DNA of 63,540 nt from an uncultured Finegoldia sp. (GTDB taxonomy: Bacteria > Bacillota > Clostridia > Tissierellales > Peptoniphilaceae). A program made the translations under genes and the position numbers. Where the stretch lies: assembly GCF_900766215.1 (NCBI RefSeq), contig NZ_CAAFUQ010000083.1, positions 1 to 63,540 on the forward strand. The letters are read 5' to 3'. The notes under the pieces are model-generated. The model did no database searches. It saw nothing but the letters and a program-made list of their open reading frames with translations, and was not told where the DNA came from. Positions 35,371 to 44,189 of this stretch are shown piece after piece; position 1 is the first letter of the stretch, and each line of letters opens with the position of its first letter.

Positions 35371-37401
35371 TTATCTAACTACTACTGCCATTTGTCTTGA
35401 CAAGTAGTTTTCTGCTAATTCTTGATATGATTTTGTAATTTCGTATGAATACCATGGATCTGCAAATGTAAATCTGTTTGTTTGTGGATTGTATCCATTG
35501 ATACAAATTCCGTGGTTATTTGCGAAAAATCTCTTTCCGTAAACATTTGTAGCCCATCTTGGTTTTTCCCATCTCAAAGTTCCATAATACATAATTGTGT
35601 TACCGTTTTGAAGTTCTGCAACTATATCTCTCATGCTTGAACCAGAAATATTTTCTGCCTTGCCATTTGCAAATCTATTCGCAAATTTAGTCATTGGTTC
35701 TGGATTCATATATGTTGCCATAACTTTTGTGTGGTAATATTCGTCCCAAACGTATGGATTCTTTGAAAAACCAGTGTTGTTATTGTTAGTGTTCATTGGA
35801 AGTTGATTCAAAAATTCGTTGTAAGTGTATTCCAATGCATAACCTTTTGCTTGCAATGCGTGATACATTGCTGTTGGTTCACAACCTATTGGTGCTGCTT
35901 TTTGTTTAATGCCACGTTGAGATTTTGGTGTAATTTGGTTCATTATATTTGGAACTGTAATGTGAACTGGAGCAAAATCTTTTGGATTGTAGTATTTGAA
36001 TCCTTCTGGTCTTACCCATCCGCTAATTCCGTTGAATGATAAATTAACCCATTTATCTTCGATTTTAACAACCTTCAAAATCTTATTAACTGCAACATCG
36101 ATAACTTTTTTCGCTTGATCTTTCATTTCAGCTAACAAAGAAACAGCTTTGTTGTTAACAACGTAATCTTTTAATTTGAATAGCTTTCTGTCAGTATTGT
36201 AAACCTTGATTAAATCTTTCTTTAATAAAGCATTCTTAATATTTGTGTAGCAATCATCTGAGATAGATTTTTCGCCGCCAAATACATAAGATTTTTCTTC
36301 TATATTTAAACCTTTCAAGTAGTTTTCATGAGTTTGAGTTTTGTTAGAAGAATTTGCTTCTTTTTCCAATTGAATGTTATCTTTTGGAACTAAAACAATT
36401 GGAGCGTCGATTTTTTGGCTAACTGGAGCTGCTGCTAATGCATCTGCATACACTTCTCCCGTTGTAAATATAGCTTTTTTGGCGTTTGGATAAGCTATTT
36501 TGGATACTTGAACGCTTGTTTTGTATCTGTCATGACCTGCAATTCTTGTGGATTTCAAATTAAGAATGCTGTCGATTTCTGCTTTTACAGAATCGCTAAT
36601 GCTGTTAGTTCCACCTACGATATAGCTTTTTAAAATCTTTGTCTTATCAATTGATGATAAATACTCTTTGATAGATGTAGGTAGTGTGTTTTTTTGAACC
36701 AAAAGGATTGGAGATTTTGTTTTGTTTGCAAGGCCAACAGAACTCAAACTGTCTGCATAATTTTCTCCACTTGCAAATACTAATGTATCAGCGTCCTTCT
36801 TATTCTTGGCTAATTTTGCGTTAACAGCGTATCTGTCGTGTCCATCGATTCTTTCAACTTCGATTCCCATTTTTTTCAAAATTTCTTCAACATCTTTGCT
36901 GATAGTCTTTTCGCCACCAATGATGTGAACTTTTTTGATTTTTCTGTCTTGAAGTTGTTTTTTAGTTTTTGCGTTTAAAGATGAACCTTCTGTGTACAAA
37001 ATAGGCATTTTGCCATCAGTGATGTTGCCAGAGCTTATAGCATCTGCGAAAACATCGCTGGATGTAAGTACAACTTCTTCTGTCTTTTCGAAAAACTCAT
37101 CGTGAATCTTATTTGCAGATTCAAATCTGTCATGTCCTTCGACTCTTTCAGCTACATTTTTGTCCGTAAGAACTTCCTTGTGTTGTTCTTTTTCCTCTTG
37201 TGGTTGTTCTTCTTTTTGGGTTTCTTTTTGATTAGACTTTTCTGTAGAATTTTCCTCTTGTTTTGTGCTATTTTCAGGATTTAGTTGTGTGTCATTTACT
37301 TCAACTTTAGGTGAAATAATGTTTTCTTCTTCCGCATAACTAATTCCTGTAGTCATGGAAAATGCTAGTAGAAAAGCTATCAATAATTTCTTTTTATTCA
37401 T
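35371..37401 (-). CDS. Surface protein with CWB2 repeats and C39-like peptidase domain
   Basis: A 676-residue secreted protein: signal peptide (MNKKKLLIAFLLAFSMTTG, cleavage near SYAEEE), a Gln/Glu/Lys-rich linker, CWB2 repeats at about 85-385 (VEGHDRFESANK, IDGHDRYAVNAK, IAGHDRYKTSVQ), a middle SH3-like stretch, and a C-terminal papain-like C39-type domain. The catalytic triad is visible as PIGCEPTAMYHAL (Cys), NHGICINGY (His) and ADPWY (Asp). It may cleave wall-associated or host peptides. Start at 37401 follows GAGGAGG; the upstream in-frame stretch is not signal-like. Confidence 0.9.
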   Translation of the reverse strand: MNKKKLLIAFLLAFSMTTGISYAEEENIISPKVEVNDTQLNPENSTKQEENSTEKSNQKETQKEEQPQEEKEQHKEVLTDKNVAERVEGHDRFESANKIHDEFFEKTEEVVLTSSDVFADAISSGNITDGKMPILYTEGSSLNAKTKKQLQDRKIKKVHIIGGEKTISKDVEEILKKMGIEVERIDGHDRYAVNAKLAKNKKDADTLVFASGENYADSLSSVGLANKTKSPILLVQKNTLPTSIKEYLSSIDKTKILKSYIVGGTNSISDSVKAEIDSILNLKSTRIAGHDRYKTSVQVSKIAYPNAKKAIFTTGEVYADALAAAPVSQKIDAPIVLVPKDNIQLEKEANSSNKTQTHENYLKGLNIEEKSYVFGGEKSISDDCYTNIKNALLKKDLIKVYNTDRKLFKLKDYVVNNKAVSLLAEMKDQAKKVIDVAVNKILKVVKIEDKWVNLSFNGISGWVRPEGFKYYNPKDFAPVHITVPNIMNQITPKSQRGIKQKAAPIGCEPTAMYHALQAKGYALEYTYNEFLNQLPMNTNNNNTGFSKNPYVWDEYYHTKVMATYMNPEPMTKFANRFANGKAENISGSSMRDIVAELQNGNTIMYYGTLRWEKPRWATNVYGKRFFANNHGICINGYNPQTNRFTFADPWYSYEITKSYQELAENYLSRQMAVVVR

Positions 37402-37454
37402 ACCTTCCTCCTCAATAAAAATTATACCACATATTGAGGAAATAAAATCATTTT

Positions 37455-39290
37455 TTATACATAAAATTCCGCCTGTGCATCCCACAATTTTTTGTACATT
37501 CCGTTCTTGCTTATTAAGCTGTCGTGATCTCCAGTTTCAGCAATTTTTCCTTTGTCGAACACGATAATTTTGTCGGAGAATTTGCAACTAGATAACCTAT
37601 GTGAGATAAAAATCGCAGTTCTGTCTTTGATTATTTCGCCCAATTTCTCGTAAATTTCAGCTTCACTTATAGGGTCAAGGCTCGCAGTCGGTTCATCCAA
37701 TATCAAGAACGGACTGTCTTGGTACAACGCTCTTGCAATGGCGATTTTTTGTTCTTGACCTTTGGAAACGCTGATTCCATTTTCGTCGATATCTTTGTAC
37801 AGATAAGTTTGGATTCCCTTATCCCATTTTTGAACATCTTCGTACATTCCGACATCTTTGAGCGATTGAACTACTTTTTCTTCGTCGTAATCCATTCCCG
37901 AAGCGACATTTTGTGCCAATGGATATGCGAACAAATTAAAATCTTGGAATACAACTGAGAATATTTTCAAATACTCATCGTATCTGTATTTTTTGATGTT
38001 AATTCCATTCAGCAAGATTTCCCCTTCAGTAACATCGTAAAATCTAATCAATAACTTCACAAAAGTAGTCTTTCCACAACCGTTTTGCCCTACAATCGCC
38101 AATTTTTTCCCAATGTCGAATTTCAAATTGATATCTTTCAATACCCAATTGTCAGTTCCAGGATATTTGAAGCTGACATTTTTGAATTCAACTTCGTATT
38201 TTTTGTCGGATCTTTTTTCCGTAGTCAAACTTCCATTGTAAAATTCCGATTTTTTATGCAAATAATCCATCGTAAGTTCTGCGTACGGAGTGATACCTTT
38301 GTACAATGCAACGCCTTCCAAGAATTTCGACAAATTGCTCGTAAAATTTATCAAACTTCCCAAATATTGACTTAGCATTCCTATTGAAATAGCTCCGAGC
38401 AATGATTTGGATACTACGACAAGATAAATCAACAAAACTTGTAATTTCGAGAAAAATTCGCTGAGTATTTTGTATGTGACACCTTCTGTCGACATAATTC
38501 TGTCAAAAACTCCACCAGGATTGAAAACCCCACATTCATTAAGCATATTAGATGCAATATTATATTGACGATACATTCTAGTATCAAGCATTCTATATTG
38601 ATCTCTCATCCTAAAAAAATAAAATGAGAACACTCGATTTCCAAATTTTCCTTCTTCATTTATTTTATGCCAAATTTCAAATTGTTTTCCGTTAATTTTC
38701 TGTGAAATCCAAGATAAAAATACAACCACTACAATCAACAAAACATTTATCCAAGCGCTATTCAATAACGAAAATTTTTCTGGTGCGTTCCATTTCGTCA
38801 CTAAAAATTGATACGACAACACCAAACTACCTATCATCGCCAATAAAGACTCCAATATCATATCGTATGCGTAAAGAACTCTTATAATTCCGAATTCACC
38901 GAAGTTTATGTTTTGTTCTATATTCGATTTTTCTCCAATAATTTCTGTATCTTGGGATTGTTTGTAATCCAATTCATTGTATTTTTCGGATAAAATGTGG
39001 AAAAATATCTCGTATTTCTTGTCATTGTATGTGTTTTGGATTTTATTCGTCAAGGCGATAATAATTTGAATGAAAAACACTGACAACAAAGCAATTACTG
39101 CCCATTTACCTACAAATCGCACAGGCATCTTGTTAACAATTCCATCTATCATTCTAGCAGATGCGTAAATACTAATTAACGGGAAAACTGCTGAGAATAA
39201 ACAGTTAAGAGTGTAGTTGATGATTAGTTTTTTGTAATTTTTCCACAAAACACTCCAAGTATCTTTGAATAGTTTAAGATTCTTTTGCAT
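37455..39290 (-). CDS. ABC exporter, fused permease-ATPase (second half)
   Basis: A 611-residue half-transporter with an N-terminal membrane domain (about 1-330) and a C-terminal ABC domain: Walker A GQNGCGKTT, signature VSKGQEQK (variant of LSGGQ), Walker B LILDEPTASLD and switch His ISHRLSS. It starts at ATG 39290 behind GGAGG, overlapping the upstream ABC gene by 17 bp, which indicates a heterodimeric exporter. Substrate may be a peptide or drug. It is the last gene of a five-gene run with a two-component system. Confidence 0.93.
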   Translation of the reverse strand: MQKNLKLFKDTWSVLWKNYKKLIINYTLNCLFSAVFPLISIYASARMIDGIVNKMPVRFVGKWAVIALLSVFFIQIIIALTNKIQNTYNDKKYEIFFHILSEKYNELDYKQSQDTEIIGEKSNIEQNINFGEFGIIRVLYAYDMILESLLAMIGSLVLSYQFLVTKWNAPEKFSLLNSAWINVLLIVVVVFLSWISQKINGKQFEIWHKINEEGKFGNRVFSFYFFRMRDQYRMLDTRMYRQYNIASNMLNECGVFNPGGVFDRIMSTEGVTYKILSEFFSKLQVLLIYLVVVSKSLLGAISIGMLSQYLGSLINFTSNLSKFLEGVALYKGITPYAELTMDYLHKKSEFYNGSLTTEKRSDKKYEVEFKNVSFKYPGTDNWVLKDINLKFDIGKKLAIVGQNGCGKTTFVKLLIRFYDVTEGEILLNGINIKKYRYDEYLKIFSVVFQDFNLFAYPLAQNVASGMDYDEEKVVQSLKDVGMYEDVQKWDKGIQTYLYKDIDENGISVSKGQEQKIAIARALYQDSPFLILDEPTASLDPISEAEIYEKLGEIIKDRTAIFISHRLSSCKFSDKIIVFDKGKIAETGDHDSLISKNGMYKKLWDAQAEFYV

Positions 39291-41076
39291 TGTAGTCCTC
39301 CCTGTAATATTTCGCTTGAGTGTCGAACAAATACTTGTACGTTCCACCTTTTTCCATCAATTCTTCGTGAGTTCCACGTTCTTCAATCCCCTTATTTCCA
39401 ATCAGCAAAATGTAATCGCAAAATCTCGTCGAAGCCATTCTATGAGAAATAAAAATCGATGTGTGATTTTTCGTTAGTTCGTTGTATTTATTATACAAAT
39501 CCCTTTCTGCTAATGGGTCAAGCGCTGCCGTCGGCTCATCCAATATCAAAAACTTCGAATTCTTGTACAAAGCTCTTGCAAGAAGTAGTTTTTGAGTTTC
39601 TCCACCTGATAAAACTGGTGAATCTTGGTAGATATATTTTTCAATCGTGTTGAATACACCATTTGGAAATTCCTTAACCTTGTCGTAAAGACCTGCTAAT
39701 TTCAACACTTCTTCCACGCCTTCCACATCATCTGTAGATTTTGATTGAGTTACATTCATGTAAATTGTTTCAGGCAATATCGAATAATCTTGGAACACCG
39801 CAGAGAAAATCTCGTAATATTTTCTTCTGTTGAGTTCTCTCAAATCAATCCCATTGACAAGCACACGACCCTCTGTTGGATCCAAAAATCCTATCAAAAG
39901 TTTAATCAACGTAGTTTTCCCCGATCCATTGAGCCCAACTACAGCGACCTTTTCTTGTGGGTTGACTTGAAAGTTCACATTCTTCAAAACATATTCGTCA
40001 CTACCTGGATATTTATATCCCACGTTTTCAAATTTTATCGTAAAATCCTCGTCAGGATTTAATTCGATTCCTCCATCCTTTTTGAACTTTTCTTCCAAAT
40101 CCACAAACTCTCTCACAGTTGCGATGTCCTTCGCTTCCATAAAAAGCACACTGAGAAAATTGAACAATCTTTGAACATCGTATCCGAATTTTGTTTGTGC
40201 AGAAAAAGCCAACAAGAACATACTTGCATCAATTTTGCCATTCACTGCAAAATTTATCAAATAATAATATGTAACGGAATTTCTCAAAAGGTTGAACACG
40301 CAATCCAAGAAATCTGCCATCAACATTTTGTTACCCATCTTGTTCAAGAAATCATCGTACATTACAAAAACGCTGTCGTATATATCGTCCAGCCAATTTC
40401 CAAGCCCGAACATTCTGATATCTTTTGCGTGTTTGTGACTACTAACTGAATTAATGTAGTTGAATTCTTTTTCAAATTTAGCTTGTGTTTTCCTGTTATC
40501 GTACTTCCATTGTTTAAGTTTTTTTGAATACAGAAAACTAATCAAACTGGCGATTATAGACACCAAAATTATGAAAATAGGAAGTCTTGCAAGTAAAATC
40601 AAATACACACTTGTGCTGATTAGCAAATACAAAACGTCTTTCATCGTAATCCAGATATGTTCTGTAGCTTTATCATTTCCTTCTAAGTTTACGTTCGCCT
40701 TTTCGGATAAATCCAACACATTCTTGTCCAAAGTCATCTCGTAATCCATCGACAAGAATTTTTCGATACATTGATTTAACATCAAAGTTCGAATGTAGAT
40801 TTTTTTCGGCAAGATCCTCAAATCCAACGACTCTTTTGTCGCAGAACATATGAAAATCAAAACCGCAAACACAACAACAGTAAGCATAATTGTTGTGAAA
40901 TCTTGTGAGTTTTCAACCATTTTGATAATTTGTGGAGTAAAGTACAACTGTAAAATATCAATTCCAGCAGTTGTGATAGCCATAATTATCAGCATGAAAA
41001 TCAAACTTTTTTGGTTGTTCCACGCAAGATTGAACATAAATTTTATATTATCATTTGTAGAATAATTTTTCTTCAT
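39274..41076 (-). CDS. ABC exporter, fused permease-ATPase (first half)
   Basis: A 600-residue half-transporter with about six membrane helices and an ABC domain: Walker A GLNGSGKTT, signature LSGGETQK (canonical), Walker B LILDEPTAALD, ISHRMAS. Its partner, downstream, has a degenerate signature, the usual asymmetry of heterodimeric ABC exporters with one consensus and one degenerate site. It follows a spacer with a 21-bp-spaced direct repeat that probably binds the upstream LytTR regulator. Confidence 0.93.
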   Translation of the reverse strand: MKKNYSTNDNIKFMFNLAWNNQKSLIFMLIIMAITTAGIDILQLYFTPQIIKMVENSQDFTTIMLTVVVFAVLIFICSATKESLDLRILPKKIYIRTLMLNQCIEKFLSMDYEMTLDKNVLDLSEKANVNLEGNDKATEHIWITMKDVLYLLISTSVYLILLARLPIFIILVSIIASLISFLYSKKLKQWKYDNRKTQAKFEKEFNYINSVSSHKHAKDIRMFGLGNWLDDIYDSVFVMYDDFLNKMGNKMLMADFLDCVFNLLRNSVTYYYLINFAVNGKIDASMFLLAFSAQTKFGYDVQRLFNFLSVLFMEAKDIATVREFVDLEEKFKKDGGIELNPDEDFTIKFENVGYKYPGSDEYVLKNVNFQVNPQEKVAVVGLNGSGKTTLIKLLIGFLDPTEGRVLVNGIDLRELNRRKYYEIFSAVFQDYSILPETIYMNVTQSKSTDDVEGVEEVLKLAGLYDKVKEFPNGVFNTIEKYIYQDSPVLSGGETQKLLLARALYKNSKFLILDEPTAALDPLAERDLYNKYNELTKNHTSIFISHRMASTRFCDYILLIGNKGIEERGTHEELMEKGGTYKYLFDTQAKYYREDYNAKES

Positions 41077-41126
41077 AATTACCTCCCAATAATATATTAA
41101 CCGAAATACTATCGTATTTTCGTTTT

Positions 41127-41153
41127 AGGGATAAACATATCAAAAACAGGGAT
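41127..41153 (-). promoter_or_regulatory. Paired AGGGAT direct repeats before the ABC exporter
   Basis: On plus, TAGGGAT (41126-41132) and CAGGGAT (41147-41153) are 21 bp apart, two helical turns, the spacing used by LytTR-type regulators. They lie in the 79-bp gap between the histidine-kinase stop and exporter start. Confidence 0.55.
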
Positions 41154-41155
41154 GA

Positions 41156-41821
41156 CTATATCAAAATCTCCGTCGTAAAAGCATTGTCCTCTGAATTTCT
41201 GTTGATGTAACCATCGTATTTGTCGACGATTTCGTCGATACTAATAAGTCCCAGACCTCTGTTCTCGCCCTTTGTCGATTTGAAAATTCTGCCAAACTTC
41301 TCCTGTTTTTCGCTACTTGTCTTGTTAGTAAATGAAATGTACAATTTATTGCCCTTCATATCCATGTAAAGCCTTATAAATCTATCCTCTTCTGGCAAAT
41401 TTCTCACCGATTCAATCGCATTGTCGAACAAATTCCCGATAATCGTCGCCAAATCGATATCTTTTATATCCAAAATATTCGAAATCTTACAGTCGGCGAT
41501 GCATTTTATGTTTTCATTAGTCGCCATAGTTATCTTGGAATTCAAAATAGCATCCGCCATCCTATTTCCCGTCCTAATCACAGGTGCTATTGAATGCAAA
41601 TTCTCATCCAAATTATCCAAGTAGTTCTTTATAGATTCCATATCATTTTCAGCCACAAAAGAGCGCAACGTTTGCAAGTGATTTCTGTAATTGTGGCGAA
41701 ATTTTCTAATATCACGGTACATATTCTCCACTTCTTGATAATGAGTGTTCAACAGTTGTTGTTGATATTCAAAAATATCTTTTTTCGAAAATAAAATCCT
41801 AATTTTACTCAAAAATCTCAT
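41156..41821 (-). CDS. Sensor-less GHKL histidine kinase
   Basis: A 221-residue kinase of the AgrC-like group with only the dimerisation and ATPase parts. The phospho-acceptor His is likely in RKFRHNYRNHLQTL, and the GHKL ATPase motifs are NLFDNAIESV (N box) and GRGL-like NRGLGLISIDEI. AgrC-type proteins normally carry six membrane helices before this, giving 400 or more residues; here there is none, so the sensor is absent or a separate protein. It follows the LytTR gene by 7 bp. Confidence 0.88.
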   Translation of the reverse strand: MRFLSKIRILFSKKDIFEYQQQLLNTHYQEVENMYRDIRKFRHNYRNHLQTLRSFVAENDMESIKNYLDNLDENLHSIAPVIRTGNRMADAILNSKITMATNENIKCIADCKISNILDIKDIDLATIIGNLFDNAIESVRNLPEEDRFIRLYMDMKGNKLYISFTNKTSSEKQEKFGRIFKSTKGENRGLGLISIDEIVDKYDGYINRNSEDNAFTTEILI

Positions 41822-41828
41822 ATCTCAC

Positions 41829-42524
41829 CTAATAAAACTCAATAATTTTTCTGTTAAGATCGTTAAACTTCGCCTTTGATAACAAAAATTTGCTATCATC
41901 TTCCAACAAAACATAATCCTTCTTTGTTTCTGCGATTTTTTCAATATTAATAATTTCCGAACGACTCACCTTGAAAAATCTATCGTCCAGCATATACAAT
42001 AGTTGCGTCAATGTAATCCTAATTCTGTAACTTTTATTTTTTGCGAAAATATCCACGTAATTTTTGTCCGAAATACAACTGAAGATATCCTTCAATAAAA
42101 TCTTCGTATTAATCCCATCGTCCTTAACGATGATGAACTTCTCCTTGTTGTTCATTTGATTAGTTGCCTTGTCCAAAAGGTCGAAAAGTTTCTCCTTTTT
42201 TATAGGCTTAATCAAGAAATTCAAAGCATTGACATCATATCCGTATCCGATATATTCTGGATAACCACTTATGAAAATAATCTGAATATCAGAATTTTTC
42301 TCACGAATTCTCTTCGATAATTCCACGCCATTAATTTTTTTCATCTCAACATCTAACAATAAAATATCTATATAATCATTTTCATCGTAATTGAATATAA
42401 AATTCTCACCAGATGTAAAAAGTTCAGTCTTCAAATCGATTTTGTTGATATCCGCCCATTCTTCGCAGTATTTCTTATACAAATTTCTTATATTTTCTTC
42501 GTCATCTACGATTGCAATATTCAT
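41829..42524 (-). CDS. LytTR-family response regulator
   Basis: A 231-residue regulator with an N-terminal receiver (DDEENIRNLYKKY; phospho-Asp in ILLLDVEMKK) and a C-terminal LytTR DNA-binding domain (LKDIFSCISDKNYVDIF, FFKVSRSEIINIEKI). It pairs with the adjacent GHKL kinase. Start at 42524 (MNIAIVDDEEN) follows GAGGTG; the upstream in-frame stretch lacks support. The likely target is the ABC exporter downstream. An extended -10 (TGATAAAAT) precedes it after the galU terminator. Confidence 0.93.
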   Translation of the reverse strand: MNIAIVDDEENIRNLYKKYCEEWADINKIDLKTELFTSGENFIFNYDENDYIDILLLDVEMKKINGVELSKRIREKNSDIQIIFISGYPEYIGYGYDVNALNFLIKPIKKEKLFDLLDKATNQMNNKEKFIIVKDDGINTKILLKDIFSCISDKNYVDIFAKNKSYRIRITLTQLLYMLDDRFFKVSRSEIINIEKIAETKKDYVLLEDDSKFLLSKAKFNDLNRKIIEFY

Positions 42525-42566
42525 AACACACCTCTGTCTTATTTTATCACAATAAATTGTTTTCCA

Positions 42567-42600
42567 ATAAAAAAAGCTACTGACACCAAGTGCCAATAGC
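42567..42600 (-). terminator. Terminator after galU
   Basis: On minus, AGCTATTGGCAC and GTGTCAGTAGCT form an imperfect stem followed by TTTTTTATT. Confidence 0.85.
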
Positions 42601-42606
42601 TAATAA

Positions 42607-43470
42607 TTATTTTTCTCGTAAAAATTCCAACAATTCGTCCTTTATTTTGTCATCATGAAGTGCAAAATCAACCGTAGCCTTCACAAAACCAAGCTTGTTA
42701 CCTACATCATATCTCTTGCCGATAAAATCATACGCAATCATCTTGCGTTTTTCGGCTAACTTGTTCAAAGCATCAGTCAATTGAATTTCGTTGTTCTTGC
42801 CAGGTTTTGTTTCGTGAAGAATCGGAAAAATATCTGGCGTTACAATGTATCTTCCAAGAATTGCCAAGTTAGTTGTAGCCTCCTCACGACTTGGTTTTTC
42901 AACCAACGACTCAACTTCAGTAATTCTATCCGAAGTCTTCACACCATTCACAATCCCGTACTTATCGACATCATCCCACGAAACTTCTTGCACACCCAAA
43001 ACCGGCGCCTCTTCCTTTTCGTAAATATCAGCCATTTGTTTGATACAAGGAAGTTCATCAGAAGTATTGTAAATAATATCATCACCCAACAAAATTGCAA
43101 AAGGCTCACCACCAACAAAACTTTCTGCGTATTTTATCGCATCGCCAAGACCATTTTTCTTCTTCTGTCTAATAGTGTAAATGTTCGCCATCTTCGAAAG
43201 CTCGTGAATTTCTCGTGATATCTCCGAAGACTTCTTGTTCAATTCGTATTCCAATTCGAAATTCACATCAAAATAATCCTCGATAGATCCCTTATCCTTG
43301 CTTATAATAATCAAAATATCCGTAATTCCAGAATCCACAACCTCCTTTACAATATGATGCAAAGTTGGTTTGTCGTAGATTGGAAGCATCTCCTTCGGAA
43401 CAGATTTCGATGCAGGAAGCATCCTCGTACCAAAACCCGCCGCAGGAATAACCGCTTTTCTTACCTTCAT
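42607..43470 (-). CDS. galU: UTP-glucose-1-phosphate uridylyltransferase
   Basis: GalU makes UDP-glucose for glycolipids and polysaccharides. The nucleotide loop IPAAGFGTRMLPASKSVPKE and the sugar-binding EKPSREEAT are intact, at the usual length of 287. ATG 43470 is preferred, 5 nt after GAGGAG; a GTG two codons earlier overlaps that site. It has its own terminator and so is separate from the two-component genes. Confidence 0.95.
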   Translation of the reverse strand: MKVRKAVIPAAGFGTRMLPASKSVPKEMLPIYDKPTLHHIVKEVVDSGITDILIIISKDKGSIEDYFDVNFELEYELNKKSSEISREIHELSKMANIYTIRQKKKNGLGDAIKYAESFVGGEPFAILLGDDIIYNTSDELPCIKQMADIYEKEEAPVLGVQEVSWDDVDKYGIVNGVKTSDRITEVESLVEKPSREEATTNLAILGRYIVTPDIFPILHETKPGKNNEIQLTDALNKLAEKRKMIAYDFIGKRYDVGNKLGFVKATVDFALHDDKIKDELLEFLREK

Positions 43471-43550
43471 TGTCACTCCTCGTGTTATAATTTTACGCCA
43501 TAAATCATTTGTCTCTATTAATATTGTAACAAGAAATGTTGATTTTTGCT

Positions 43551-43637
43551 ATAAGGGGGCGTGTAAGTCGCAAGATTTTGAAGTCGCATGTGCTAACAAA
43601 AAGTGGAAAACCGATTTGCACACTCCCTATTTTGATT
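43551..43637. repeat. Imperfect long hairpin with internal direct repeat
   Basis: AGGGGGCGTGT near 43552 can pair imperfectly with ACACTCCCT near 43620, enclosing a direct repeat AAGTCGCA (two copies, 17 bp apart). The segment GGAAAACCGATTTGCACAC resembles the outer end of the dispersed repeat at 52342. No coding potential seen. Confidence 0.5.
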
Positions 43638-43678
43638 CTTGCTGTGATAATTTCAAAAGCTTGTCCATGAAATAAAAG

Positions 43679-43858
43679 CAGATTACTGCATTTGCTAAGA
43701 ATATCGTCTGGAGAAAATAATCAAAAATCCAAGCGAAATGACCCGTCAAAAATCTCACTCGTGCCAGCCGAAGGCGCACTTGAGATTTTAGGGGCATGAG
43801 CGTGAGGATTTTTTTATTTTTGTAAGCCAGATATTCGTGCAAATCAGTTTTTCTGCTT
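43679..43858 (+). repeat. Dispersed intergenic repeat, divergent copy
   Basis: Shares ordered blocks with 52319-52590 in the same orientation: CAGATTACTGC, GTCTGGAG, the core GTGC/GCAC palindrome with GAGATTTTAG, GTAAGCCAGA and TTCGTGCAAA...TTTTCTG. It is about 60 percent similar by eye and shorter. Reading frames here are non-coding shadows. A hairpin TGGGCAA/TTGCCCA with TTTTTT follows at 43879-43918. Confidence 0.6.
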
Positions 43859-43941
43859 TTCTATTAATATATATAGTGTGGGCAATTTTCTCCCTCGTTA
43901 TACAACTTGCCCATTTTTTGTTATAGTAACGGAAATAAAGT

Positions 43942-44149
43942 CGCGGCACAAGGATACGGAATAAAAGTCGTAACACGCATCGTCTGGCTTACGAAAATTG
44001 GCAAATTCTAATCTCGAAATTCTAAAATCTCAAACTCGTGCTGCACACTCAGACAATGAGATTTTTTAACGAATTTCTTCGATTGAATTTGGCACAATTT
44101 TCTCCAGATGACTCGCTTAGTTACGAGCTTTTATTATGAGTGCTACAAT
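43942..44149 (-). repeat. Dispersed intergenic repeat, good copy
   Basis: Reverse-complement match over about 207 bp to 52342-52548 with long identical runs, for example the blocks holding AAGCGAGTCATCTGGAG and CGTAAGCCAGACGATGCGTG. It is flanked by the divergent copy to the left in the opposite orientation and the clpB terminator to the right. Confidence 0.85.
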
Positions 44150-44153
44150 TTAA

Positions 44154-44184
44154 AAAAATAGGCAACCCCCGTTGCCTATTTCCC
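44154..44184 (-). terminator. Terminator after clpB
   Basis: On minus, AATAGGCAAC-GGGGG-TTGCCTATT followed by TTTTTAAA. Confidence 0.95.
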
Positions 44185-44189
44185 AAAAT

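Noticed and set aside
43627..43976. Short reading frames in the galU-clpB gap
   Set aside because: No ribosome-binding sites, and they fall in the dispersed non-coding repeats.
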